DNA of 64,000 nucleotides from an uncultured bacterium (GTDB taxonomy: Bacteria; Patescibacteriota; Gracilibacteria; Absconditabacterales; Absconditicoccaceae): NCBI GenBank assembly GCA_947170225.1, contig CAMVSQ010000001.1, forward strand, positions 107,282 to 171,281, written 5' to 3'. The notes under the pieces are model-generated. The model saw nothing but the letters and a program-made list of their open reading frames with translations. It had not been told where the DNA came from and ran no database searches. The translations under genes and the position numbers were made by a program. Shown here one piece after another: positions 41,703 through 51,311 of the stretch (position 1 is the first letter of the stretch; every line of letters begins with the position of its first letter).

Positions 41703-42779
41703 ATGATTGAAAAATTAAACTCTATAATAGCAAAATATAATGAATTGATGGAAAAATCTATCTCTCCAGAAGTGGTTTCAGATCCAAAAGAATCTATCAG
41801 GATAAATAAAGAAATATCTAGTATGCAAGAAAGATATGATTTGGCAAAGGAGTATATAACTTTGTGGAATCAACTGGAAGAGGCAAAAGAAATTTTGAAC
41901 AATGAAAGTGATGAAGAAATGGTAGAAATGGCAAAAGAACAAAAAAAAGAGTCTGAAGAAAAGTTGGCTGAGGTAGAAAATAGATTGAAAATAGCATTGC
42001 TCCCACAAGATCCAAACGATGACAAAAATATTTTTTTGGAAATTAGACCAGCGGCTGGATGAGATGAAGCTGCACTTTTTGGTGCAGAATTGCTGAAAAT
42101 GTATTTAGCTTTTGCACAGAAGAAATGATGGAAACCAGAAATCGTGGAAGAACAGCTGACTGATATAGGATGAGTAAAATTTGTGATGGTAAAAATTAGT
42201 GGAGAAAAAGTTTACTCTCTCATGAAATTTGAATCTGGAGTACATAGAGTACAAAGAATCCCAGCGACAGAGTCTCAATGAAGAGTCCACACTTCTACTG
42301 TAACTGTAGCTATCATGCCTGAAGTAGATGATGTGAGTATTTACATTGATCCAAAAGATGTGACAATGGATACTTATGCCGCTTCGTCTTCTGGATGACA
42401 AAATGCAAACAAAAATCAGACTTGAATTAGACTTCATCACATACCTACAGGGATAATTGTGGATATATGAGATAGCAAATCACAAATCAAAAATAAGGAA
42501 AAAGCTTTTGAAGTACTGAAATCTAGACTATACCAGATAGAACTAGACAAACAACAAAAAGAGCAAAAAGAAATTAGAGGAAATCAGATATGAACATGAG
42601 ATAGATCTGAAAAAATTAGAACTTATAACTTTCCACAAGATAGGATTACTGATCATAGGATTCACCAATCTTGGTCAAATATTCCAGTAATTTTGGCTGG
42701 AGAGCTGGACGATATTTTGCATAGTCTGGTAGTAGAAAATCAGGCAATTTTGCTAGAAAAGGTGGAAAAAAGCGAATAA
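41703..42779 (+). CDS. prfA: Peptide chain release factor 1
   Basis: The 358-residue factor ends translation at UAA and UAG. The recognition motif PAT is at 187-189 ([10 protein letters not shown]), marking it as RF1 not RF2. The catalytic GGQ is at 231-233 ([16 protein letters not shown]) and its second Gly is encoded by UGA. This agrees with loss of UGA termination in the lineage. N-terminal helices and C-terminal domain are complete. Confidence 0.97.
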
Positions 42780-42803
42780 TTTATTTTTTGGATTAAAGTT
42801 TGT

Positions 42804-43952
42804 TTATTTTTGGATCCTCTCCAAAATTCATGAAAATGTCTGTGAATCCAACGGAGAATGTACACCATCTGTCATAGTCGACATGACGATTTTGTCCAAA
42901 GTAATGTCTACTCATGTGCCAATTTTTTGGATATTTAATCCAGCAAATAGCGAAATATAAGTTGGTATCGTCCTTTTGTTTAAGGAATAATCAAAAATAC
43001 GATCATAGGATAGTTGTGACCATTTTCACCATCATTGATCAAAAATGAAATTTCAGAACGAATAGAATATGTATTTTCAGTTGTAAATTTCATACTCTCA
43101 TGGCACATGAGAATGTCCTCACAAAATTAAATCTGCTCATGAGTCTACGAGAGAATGGGCAAGTTTTTTTTGTTGTGCATTTGGTGAAATACTATACTCT
43201 GCTCATCGATGAAGTGATAATATTTTAACATCACAGCCAGTTTCTGCCATCAAAGCTAAATCCTCTTTCATGATTTTTTCATCTGTTTTGTTTCGAGATA
43301 TTTTTCATGCTCCAACTTTGACAAATTGTCAATCGTAGGAATATGCTCAAACACAAATTTTGATTCCATTTTTTTCATAAACTGCAAAGCGTCTACTTTC
43401 TCAAGTGGATATTCAAACTCCAGCTCGCAAAATACTGTTTGAATCCAAAATTTCTTTGGTCTGGACTACTCATGAATATGTGGCATTTATTGTGTGGTTG
43501 TTTGCCAATGATAATATCATTGCATGATTTTGGCGAAGCTGGAGCAATGTCTCTATATTTTTTGGATTTGCTCTAAAATCAAATCATCATTTTTGGATAT
43601 CGTTGTCTCTTTCGTTAAATAGACTTTCCAAATTAAAGAATAATAGACAATCATCTCCGCTACAATTTTCAAATGATGAAACTGGGTTATAATTTCATGT
43701 TTTGAAAATACGGTCATATCACTCATTTTTTGCAAAATATCAAATATTTCTGGAAAGCATGATATCTCATCCAGCGACAAAATAAACTGATTTTTTTGCT
43801 GGTTTAAAAATTTCGACAATATTTGAATAAATTTTTGAAATTCCAGTTTCGGAATTTTCTGGGTCTTTAGCGATGTTTCATGTGGTTGTACTAATTATCA
43901 AAATCAATGATAAAATAACCAATATACTGCTGATAATCACATTTTTTTTCAT
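42804..43952 (-). CDS. CapA/PgsA-family metallophosphatase-like protein
   Basis: The 382-residue protein has an N-terminal membrane anchor, then FVAGGDIMLSRNIG, FNLESLFNERD, LSLANNHTINAT and GGHSHVPGEYE, the ordered motifs of the PGA_cap family linked to poly-gamma-glutamate export and related to calcineurin-like phosphatases. The usual RTWG-type segment is represented by the region KILSLHRGAEYS. Many motif glycines are UGA. Confidence 0.88.
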
Positions 43953-44054
43953 AAATTTTATTTGTAATACATAAAGAGATACATTTGTTATACTTCAATC
44001 TTGTATTGAATTGCCTGCTATTAGCAAGATATATTTTGGGAAAAACTATAAACA

Positions 44055-44086
44055 AAAAAAAGAGTCCCTTGGAATCAAGGAACTCT
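44055..44086 (-). terminator. Rho-independent terminator
   Basis: AGAGT...CCTTGG/..CAAGG..ACTCT hairpin with T-run on the minus strand, after the SLH protein gene. Confidence 0.8.
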
Positions 44087-44128
44087 AATATTTTAAATCA
44101 GCTTTGTAATGTTTGGATAGTATAATGA

Positions 44129-45193
44129 TTATTGGCTCCTCATGAGCATAAGCATTACATATCATCTCAATTCTTTCAATGTCGGATCATCATTACTTAT
44201 AATTTTTTCTCTCTTTAGTTTAGCAAGATGAGTAGAATAATAATTATCTGTTCAATCAGACAATCCAAATAACATCCTTGAAAGTGCCGTTCCAAATTCA
44301 GCCCTAGTCACAGTATCATTTGGCCTAAAATTCGTTATTCAAACTCCCATAATTCACAACTGACAAGACAAAGTCACTCAATTATCATATTGACTATCCA
44401 ACGAATTTGACACATCTTCAAACTCACATCTTTTACTTGTGTCTGGCGTTTTTTTCAAAAGATTTATAGCGTATTGACTAAGCATTTTGGCCATTGCCAT
44501 TCTACTTAATTCTCAATTCATGTCCGCCTGCTCAATACTTTTCATTGTTGTAATTCCATTTTTGAATGCAAACGTATAAGCATCATTTAGCTCTTTAGTG
44601 TAGCCATTACTCAATATTTCTTGTGGATTTCAAGTATTTATTGGAGTTTGTACTGAATTTCCAGTTTCAGACATTGAATTTTTTCAAGTGTTTGTGCTTC
44701 AAGTATTTGTGGTTGGATTAGTGGTTGTTGATCCGGCTCATCAACCTCCTCAACCTCCGCCTCATCATCAGCCTCCGCCTCATCATCCGCTAGTTCATCA
44801 ATTGGTATTTGACTCTTCTTTAAAAGTTAAATCATATCTACAATTTTCTGAAACAAATGTTATCGCATTTTTGCTTGGACAATTTTCTCATTTGTTAGAA
44901 TCATCTATTGAGTTTATTATATAATTTTTTCAATTATATGTAGCTTTAAAGGTAAGATTTCATTCAAAAGAATTTAAAGAAAGTGGCGATACAAAAGCAT
45001 TTTCAGATCAATATTTTCAGTCTACCCTTATATCATAGCTTGCAATTTCTTTATTTGATCAATCATAAATTTTTAAAACTCAACTATTTAAATTTACATT
45101 TCCATGTATAGTCATAGGAAAAGCTGGAAATCACTCCAAAGCAAATGTAAATCACAAAAACAGTGGCAACGCTAATAAAAAAAATTTTTTCAT
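44129..45193 (-). CDS. SLH-domain surface protein with poly-glycine run
   Basis: The 354-residue protein has a signal peptide (MKKFFLLALPLFLGFTFA), a beta domain, a linker with 17 consecutive glycines (44738-44788, eight of them UGA) and Thr/Asn-rich spacers, then a C-terminal SLH-like segment: FEDVSNSLDSQYDNG, CQLGIMGVGITNFRPNDTVT and RAEFGTALSRMLFG. SLH domains bind cell-wall polymers. It lies downstream of the S-layer-like gene. Confidence 0.85.
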
Positions 45194-45240
45194 TTATATT
45201 ATTATTGAATGTAAAAAATATTTAGTTGCTAATAAAGATA

Positions 45241-47010
45241 CTAGTCTTTAGCTTTGAATACTTTTGCATATTCAGAACCAACTTTGAAGTAATCTCTGTA
45301 TGTTGCTTTATCAATAGAAACAGCACTTCAATCATCATATTCTATTCATGTAATGAATTCAGCTGTTGTTCCGTTTGTTACTTCATAAGTGTCTCCATCT
45401 GATACATTACCAATTAGTCGAGTATTAGTTGATCCACTCAATTCTAATGCTGTAACATTTATTGTATCATCATATTTTTCTACACCAAATGTGAATCTAG
45501 TTGTATCTCACAAGTTTTCTTGTTTTGTGATTGTAACCAAGGCATCTACAACTTTCTTGTTAAATCTCTTTGTACTTGTTGTTTCATTAACTTTTTGAAG
45601 TTGTAATGTATAATCACCTGTTCCAAGTTCTTCTCTGTAAGAGATTTCTACAACTACTCCATCATTATCCAATGTTTCAGCCAATCATGAAACTGTATAT
45701 GTATTTGATGATTCTGTTACTTCATCTATTTCTGTTCCATCTACTTTTACAACCACAGCTCATGTGTTAGCTACATTTAAATCAAATACAAATGAATCCA
45801 ATGTTGTTCATTCTGTTTTTGAAGGTTTTACTGTGAATTTAGCCAATTTGATGTTGTTGTCTCTCAACAATACTGTATCAGCAGCATCAGCTGTTGCAAC
45901 AGATATTGTTACACCACCTTGATCTACAAATTGCATTTTTACAGTTTTAGCTGTAGCTTCTCCAGCTTCTGTTCCATCCATATCTTCTCCTTTTAGAGTA
46001 AGATCGTATGTATAGTTTCCAGTATTTGCAGCGTATACTTCAGCTACCAATTTAACTGAAACTTTGTCTCATTTCTTTACTTTTACATTTGAGAATGTCA
46101 TACTATCTCATGTATTACCTTCATACAAGTCTATAGATGCCACATCTCTTCCATCTATTGAAAGATAGAATGTAGCTGTATCTCATGCTTGTAATGCATT
46201 TGTTTCAGCGATAGCAAATTCATTTAAGTACAAATCTCATTTCTTTGCTGTATATTCTCCATCAAATACTGTTTGTCTTGTTGTTTGATTTGTCAAGAAT
46301 TCAACATTATTTGATATGTTGTTTGTCAATAATCTATTACATCTAGTTGTACAAGCATGAAAATCATCAGCTGTTAGACAACCTAACAGTTCTTCAGCTG
46401 TACAACCCTCATTTTCATCATCTACTCAGTGTCATGCTACTTTATTATTGACTCATCAATAAATTGCCTGACTTCAAGTAACAAAAAGTCAATAAGCTTC
46501 TCCATATTCCGGCAAAATACTTAATGCATAATGTGGAACTACTAAATTTCTATTACGACTACCCATGGTAAAATCCACTGTCATTGAAAAATTTCAAGCA
46601 ATATTACTAAACGGATCTGCAGTGGTCGTTATCCCCAAAAGATTCCATCCTAAATCTAAATTTTTTTGAAAAATAGATTCCATGGGAGATACATCATTTT
46701 TATAAAACAATGTCATATCCACAGTATCACCTGCATTATTAACCAAAAATCAATCCAATGGTTTTATTGTGTCAGCACTTGGCACAACAGAAACCCGTTG
46801 ACCACTTTTCAGTGTAAAGAAACTCAAACCATCTCATCAATTTGAAAAGGTAATATCCGACAACAAAGCCGGTGTTGAAACAACATTCCATCACTGTTTA
46901 AGGTGTATGTCCAATCAATGATTGGTGACATAGCCAGCACCAGCATACAGCGATGCTAACACAAACAATGCTACAAAAAGGGATAAAATAACTTTACTTT
47001 TTTTTATCAT
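45241..47010 (-). CDS. S-layer-like surface protein
   Basis: The 589-residue secreted protein begins MIKKSKVILSLFVALFVLAS, with a first domain resembling LKQGWNVVSTPALLSD repeats seen in surface proteins, a Cys cluster (CTAEELLGCL, CTTRCNRL) and then low-complexity, Ala/Thr/Val-rich beta domains. Codon use is skewed to few codons and glycine shifts to GGA/GGT with fewer UGA in the C-terminal half, as in highly expressed genes. Probably the main surface layer protein. It is preceded by an attenuator-like leader. Confidence 0.75.
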
Positions 47011-47066
47011 ATTATATATATTAAAAAAATAAAAGACAAAAATATAATATTTCAGATTTTTGCCTA

Positions 47067-47190
47067 TAAAAAAGGGCGACTAAATCTGCTAGTCGCCAAA
47101 CTAATAATACTATCGCCAAATAGCAATAATAAGGCAGATTTAATCGCCTTTTTGGCTATTTAACGAATAGATAGCTTATAGTATTATTAA
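47067..47190 (-). ncRNA. Attenuator-like leader of the S-layer-like gene
   Basis: Read on the minus strand, a terminator hairpin (GGCGACTA/TAGTCGCC, 47075-47097) followed by Ts can be replaced by pairing of GGCGATTAAATCTGC (47134-47148) with GCAGATTTAGTCGCC (47075-47089). The upstream segment sits in the loop of a larger hairpin (47178-47189 with 47102-47113, and 47153-47160 with 47117-47124). The design is like the leader at 7600. No known riboswitch was recognised. Confidence 0.65.
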
Positions 47191-47203
47191 TCTGGCAGTT
47201 TCA

Positions 47204-47231
47204 ATTCTATTAAATTTGACGAAAAAATCAA
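47204..47231 (-). promoter_or_regulatory. Promoter of the S-layer-like gene
   Basis: TTGATT-N16-TAGAAT on the minus strand; it would start an mRNA with a leader of nearly 190 nt that includes the attenuator. Confidence 0.6.
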
Positions 47232-47328
47232 GAAAAAAAATGGTAGAACGAAAAAGCTTTTAAAATAAGAATAATCCAAAAAAGCCGTTTCTGTGTTAGG
47301 GTTGTACTACATCGTAGTAAAAAAGATA

Positions 47329-48093
47329 TTATTCTAAAAAGTCCCACTCTGTTATAAATGATGAACCATAGTCTGTGCATCATTCAAATGGAGTCTGATT
47401 TATCATTAAGCGGAATGTATGAATTTTTCAGTCATTTACAAAGCGGTAAAGATTAATTCAATAGGTCTCTCATGATAAAGCTCAATGAAAATGTGTGATA
47501 TTATCAATTCTGGAAGCAAAATAAGGATAAGAACCTATAGCCACAATGGCTCTACCATCTTCTGGATCATCCCATGCAGGAAAAATGTTTTCTCTCATAA
47601 ATCATAAATTTATGGTTTTGGGATTTGTATTTCAATCACTGTAATATTTAATATACCAATTCTCAACCTTTGGAGCAGCCTCCATTTCTTCTTTTGTTTC
47701 GTACATAAATCATTCTGAGACCATACGATTTTCTAAATATCATGTCAACAAAACAGTTCATTGCATTTTGCTAATCCGTGCATTTTCTGGTGAAAAGCTA
47801 TTAAGATAAATTGGAGTTTTGCTTTCTGGTAATTCATAATATTGCATAATATAATTATCTCATGATTTTATTTGATATTCCACATTTAAAAAATAAATAT
47901 GTTTTTTGTTTAACTTATGGACATCATTTGGATCATAGCCGTCATCTTCAATAATTTCAAGCTCTTTTGTCTCAATAGAGTAAGAATTTCAAGTACTGCA
48001 ATTATCTCAAATTTTTGGTCCTGCCAGTCTTTCACAGCCAAATAATAATAAGCTACAAAAGAACAAAAATGGTAAAAATCAGATTTTTTTCAT
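47329..48093 (-). CDS. Lipoprotein, unknown
   Basis: The 254-residue protein has a lipoprotein signal (FLPFLFFCSLLLFGC). The mature part has DDGYDPNDVHKLNKKHIYF and FPAWDDPEDGRAIVAIGSY, with Trp/Tyr-rich strands. UGA glycines are common, including in the signal peptide. It precedes the S-layer-like gene on the same strand, but that gene has its own promoter. No family recognised. Confidence 0.75.
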
Positions 48094-48154
48094 ATTCTCA
48101 CAAAAATATAAATTCCCTATTTCTTATAGTCAATATTTTTTGTAAAGCAAGGTG

Positions 48155-48190
48155 AAAAAAATCGCAGATATTTCTACCTGCGACTTTTTA
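48155..48190 (-). terminator. Rho-independent terminator
   Basis: TCGCAG / CTGCGA stem with A-run and T-run on opposite sides, so it works in both directions. It ends the fusA transcript. Confidence 0.8.
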
Positions 48191-48207
48191 ATATAATATA
48201 TTCAATA

Positions 48208-48281
48208 TCATTTCGACACAAAGTGGAGAAATCCACTAATTGTAAGTAGATTTCTCAGTTGCAAGCTCTTTTGAAATGACA
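48208..48281. repeat. Variant REP-like element (TCATTTCGAC type)
   Basis: TCATTTCGACACAAAGTGG arm with GATTTCTCAG...GAAATGAC partner, between fusA and its terminator. Confidence 0.65.
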
Positions 48282-48296
48282 CATTATTTTATTTAA

Positions 48297-50405
48297 CTAT
48301 TCAGCGTCCATAGCTTTAATTTTTCCAGATCTTTCGTCCATGATTTGTTTTGAAATATTTTCTGGAACTCTTTCATAGCTTCCAAATTGCATTGAGTAGC
48401 TTGCTCTACCTTGTGTATTTGATCTCAAGTCTGTAGCGTAACCAAACATCTCTGCCAAAGGCACTTTACATTTGATTACTGTAGCATTTCCTCTTTGCTC
48501 TTGTCATTGGATCATTCATCTTCTAGAAGACAAATCTCACATCACATCTCACATGTACTCTTCTGGAGTAGTCACTTCTACATCCATGATAGGCTCTAGT
48601 ATACAAGCTTGAGCTTCTGGTTTTGTGAAGGCATCTTTGAATGCTCTATATGTAGCGATTTTGAAGGCAACTTCTGATGAATCCACATCGTGATATGATC
48701 CAAAGAATGGCACAACTCTCAAATTGATGATTGGGTATCCAGCCAAAATTCATTGAGCCATAGTTTCTTTTGCTCATTTGTCGATAGCAGGTATAAATTC
48801 GTTTGGAATAACTCAACCTTTGATTTCTGAAACGAATTCATAGTTTTTGTCTGCAATTTTTTCAAGTCTCAAAAGTACATGTCAATACTGTCCGCGTCAT
48901 CATGTCTGTCTTTTGAATACTCATTCTCACTCTACTTTTTCTGCCATAATTGTCTCTCTGTATGCTACTTGTGGCTTTCATGTATTTACTTCTACTTTGT
49001 GTTCTCTCTTTAGTCTATCTACGATGATATCCAAGTGTAGCTCTCCCATTCATGCTATAATTGTTTGTCCACTTTCTTCATCTGAATAAGCTCTAAATGA
49101 AGGATCTTCGTACATCAATTTTGCCAATGCCAATCATAATTTTTCTTGATCTGATTTTGTTTTTGGCTCGATTGATATATTGATTACTGGTTCTGGGAAT
49201 TCCATTTTTTCCAATACGATTGGAGCTTTCATATCACATAGTGTATTTCATGTCCTTGTATCTTTTAATCCCAAGAATGCACAGATATGTCATGCATGTA
49301 CTTCAGATATTTCTTGTCTTTTGTTTGCATGCATCAAAAGCAATCTTCCAACTCTCTCTTTTTGTCATGTAACAGAGTTTAATAATGTATCTCCAGATTT
49401 GATGATTCATGAATAAACTCTCACAAATGTCAAAGTACCTACAAATGGATCTGTAGCGATCTTGAAAGCAATTGCAGAAACTGGTTCATCATTTGATGGT
49501 TTTCTAGTTATTTCTTTTTCTGGATGATCTGGATCTGTACCGATAATTACTTCTCTATCCAATGGGCTTGGCAAGAAAGCGCAAATTCCATCCAAAAGTA
49601 ATTGAACTCAAGCATTTCTCAATGCTGTACCACAGTATATAGGGTATAATTCATTTTTTACAGTACCAGCTCTGATAGCTCTAATGATAAGGTCGTTTGA
49701 TATTTCTCATCATTCTAGATATGCTTCTGCCAATTCATCATCAAATACTGATGCAGCATCTATCATTTTGTCTCTGTACTCTTCTGCTACTGATTGCAAT
49801 TCTGCTGGAATTTCGTGTTCTACTACTTCGCTTCCCATTTCTCACTCAAATGTATACATTTTCATAGTCAAAAGATTTACAACTCCTTTGAAATCTGAAG
49901 CAGCTCCGTATGGGATTTCTATTACTACTCATTTGTCTGTCAATTTTTGTTTGATACTATCTACAGACATAAAGAAATCTGCTCCCATTTTGTCCATTTT
50001 GTTTACAAATGCCATCCTAGGAACTCCGTATTTGTCAGCTTGTCTCCAAACTGTTTCAGATTGAGGTTCTACTCATTGAGATCAGTCAAACACAGCTACT
50101 GCTCAGTCTAAAACTCTCAAAGATCTTTCTACTTCCACTGTAAAATCCACATGCCCTGGAGTATCAATCAAATTGATGTGATGATCATGCCAAAAACATG
50201 TAGTAGCAGCTGATGTAATTGTAATTCATCTTTCTTTTTCTTGTTCCATCCAATCCATGTCTGCTGCTCAGTCATGAGTTTCTCAAATTTTGTGTTTTTT
50301 ACCTGTATAGAAAAGAATTCTCTCACTAACAGTAGTTTTTCAGGCATCGATGTGAGCCATGATACCAATGTTTCTGACCTTGTTTAAAGGTGTTTCTTGT
50401 GCCAT
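48297..50405 (-). CDS. fusA: Elongation factor G
   Basis: The 702-residue GTPase drives translocation on the ribosome. The G domain shows [14 protein letters not shown] near residue 20 (P-loop Gly is UGA), [27 protein letters not shown] and [10 protein letters not shown]. Domains II-V follow with normal length. Start [14 protein letters not shown] agrees with the family. Glycine codons shift toward GGN in this highly expressed gene, but UGA is still used. Confidence 0.97.
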
Positions 50406-50520
50406 TTCTTCAAATATTTAAAATATTAAAATTTCTGTTTTGCAAAAAAATGCAAAATTTTCAGTAGAAAATATAAGAAAAGCCAATCTTTTTTCAAGCA
50501 GAAATTAGAAAAATTTTGTA

Positions 50521-50548
50521 TTGACATTCACTATCTTTAATATATACT
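50521..50548 (+). promoter_or_regulatory. Promoter of the 124-residue gene
   Basis: TTGACA-N16-TATACT, 25 bp before the ATG. Confidence 0.82.
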
Positions 50549-50573
50549 TATTGTGTCACCAATAAAAAATTAT

Positions 50574-50948
50574 ATGAAAGACAGGAAGCAAACAAAATTC
50601 GAGGAGCTCGATCCTCACCAAATCAAACTATTTGAGCAGAAAAAGAACGAAAGGGTTTATCCTTTCCAAAAGAATGCCATGTCTCTGGCTTTGCTAGAGC
50701 TCTCACAGATGTCCACCGTTCGGACTATCTTTAAAGACAGTCTTGAACAGTCATTTGAGAAAAAATTTAGAAGAAGAAAAGTCATGGATGGCGAGTTCGA
50801 AAAAGTTCTCGACTGGTTTGAAAAAACGGGTTTAGTGGTATCTTTCGAGGTATCGATGACTATCACTCAAAAATTCCATGACCTCATGGACAAAAACTTT
50901 GGGTTTGTTGTCTTCAAACATCCACTCCCCAAGCCAGGCGAGGACTAG
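50574..50948 (+). CDS. Unknown soluble protein without UGA codons
   Basis: The 124-residue basic protein (MKDRKQTKFEELDPHQIKL) has a helical look with GEFEKVLDWFEKTGLVVSF in the middle. It uses CTC, CGG, TCC and GGC codons more than the neighbours and no UGA, so its base and codon use stand out. The longer reading from a GTG at 50553 is less likely given the promoter position. It is a single-gene unit with its own terminator. No family recognised. Confidence 0.68.
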   Translation: MKDRKQTKFEELDPHQIKLFEQKKNERVYPFQKNAMSLALLELSQMSTVRTIFKDSLEQSFEKKFRRRKVMDGEFEKVLDWFEKTGLVVSFEVSMTITQKFHDLMDKNFGFVVFKHPLPKPGED

Positions 50949-50965
50949 ACTGCTAACACAAAAAA

Positions 50966-50998
50966 GCGACATTGAAACTCAGTGTCGCTTTTCGCTTT
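50966..50998 (+). terminator. Rho-independent terminator
   Basis: AGCGACA / TGTCGCT stem followed by T-rich sequence after the 124-residue gene. Confidence 0.82.
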
Positions 50999-51012
50999 TT
51001 TAAAAAATTATT

Positions 51013-51306
51013 TTAATCTGATGATAGTGCTGATTTAATCACTATAGAATTATTTATTACTTCATGTTTTACATTTCAGAGAATCTCTTTTTTGTTAGGA
51101 AAATCTTTCGTTCATGGGATTATTCTCAAACTATTTCCCAATCAATTGATTTCTTTTACATCTGATGTATCTATGGTATTTAGCTTGTCCAGCATTTCTA
51201 TAACTGAATCTAGTTTGGACAAAAACTTTTGTTCTCCAGATTTATCGACATTTACATTTGATAATTTTTGTAGATGTTTTAATTCTTGGTTTGTCAATTT
51301 TGTCAT
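51013..51306 (-). CDS. gatC: Asp-tRNA(Asn)/Glu-tRNA(Gln) amidotransferase subunit C
   Basis: The 97-residue protein has the GatC layout LTNQELKHLQKLSNVNVD...LSKLDSVIEMLDKLNTIDTS, followed by the linker that wraps GatA (KKEILGNVKHEV). It stabilises the GatCAB complex. It starts 5 bp after the large PKD protein, an unusual partner. Confidence 0.88.
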
Positions 51307-51311
51307 TTTGA

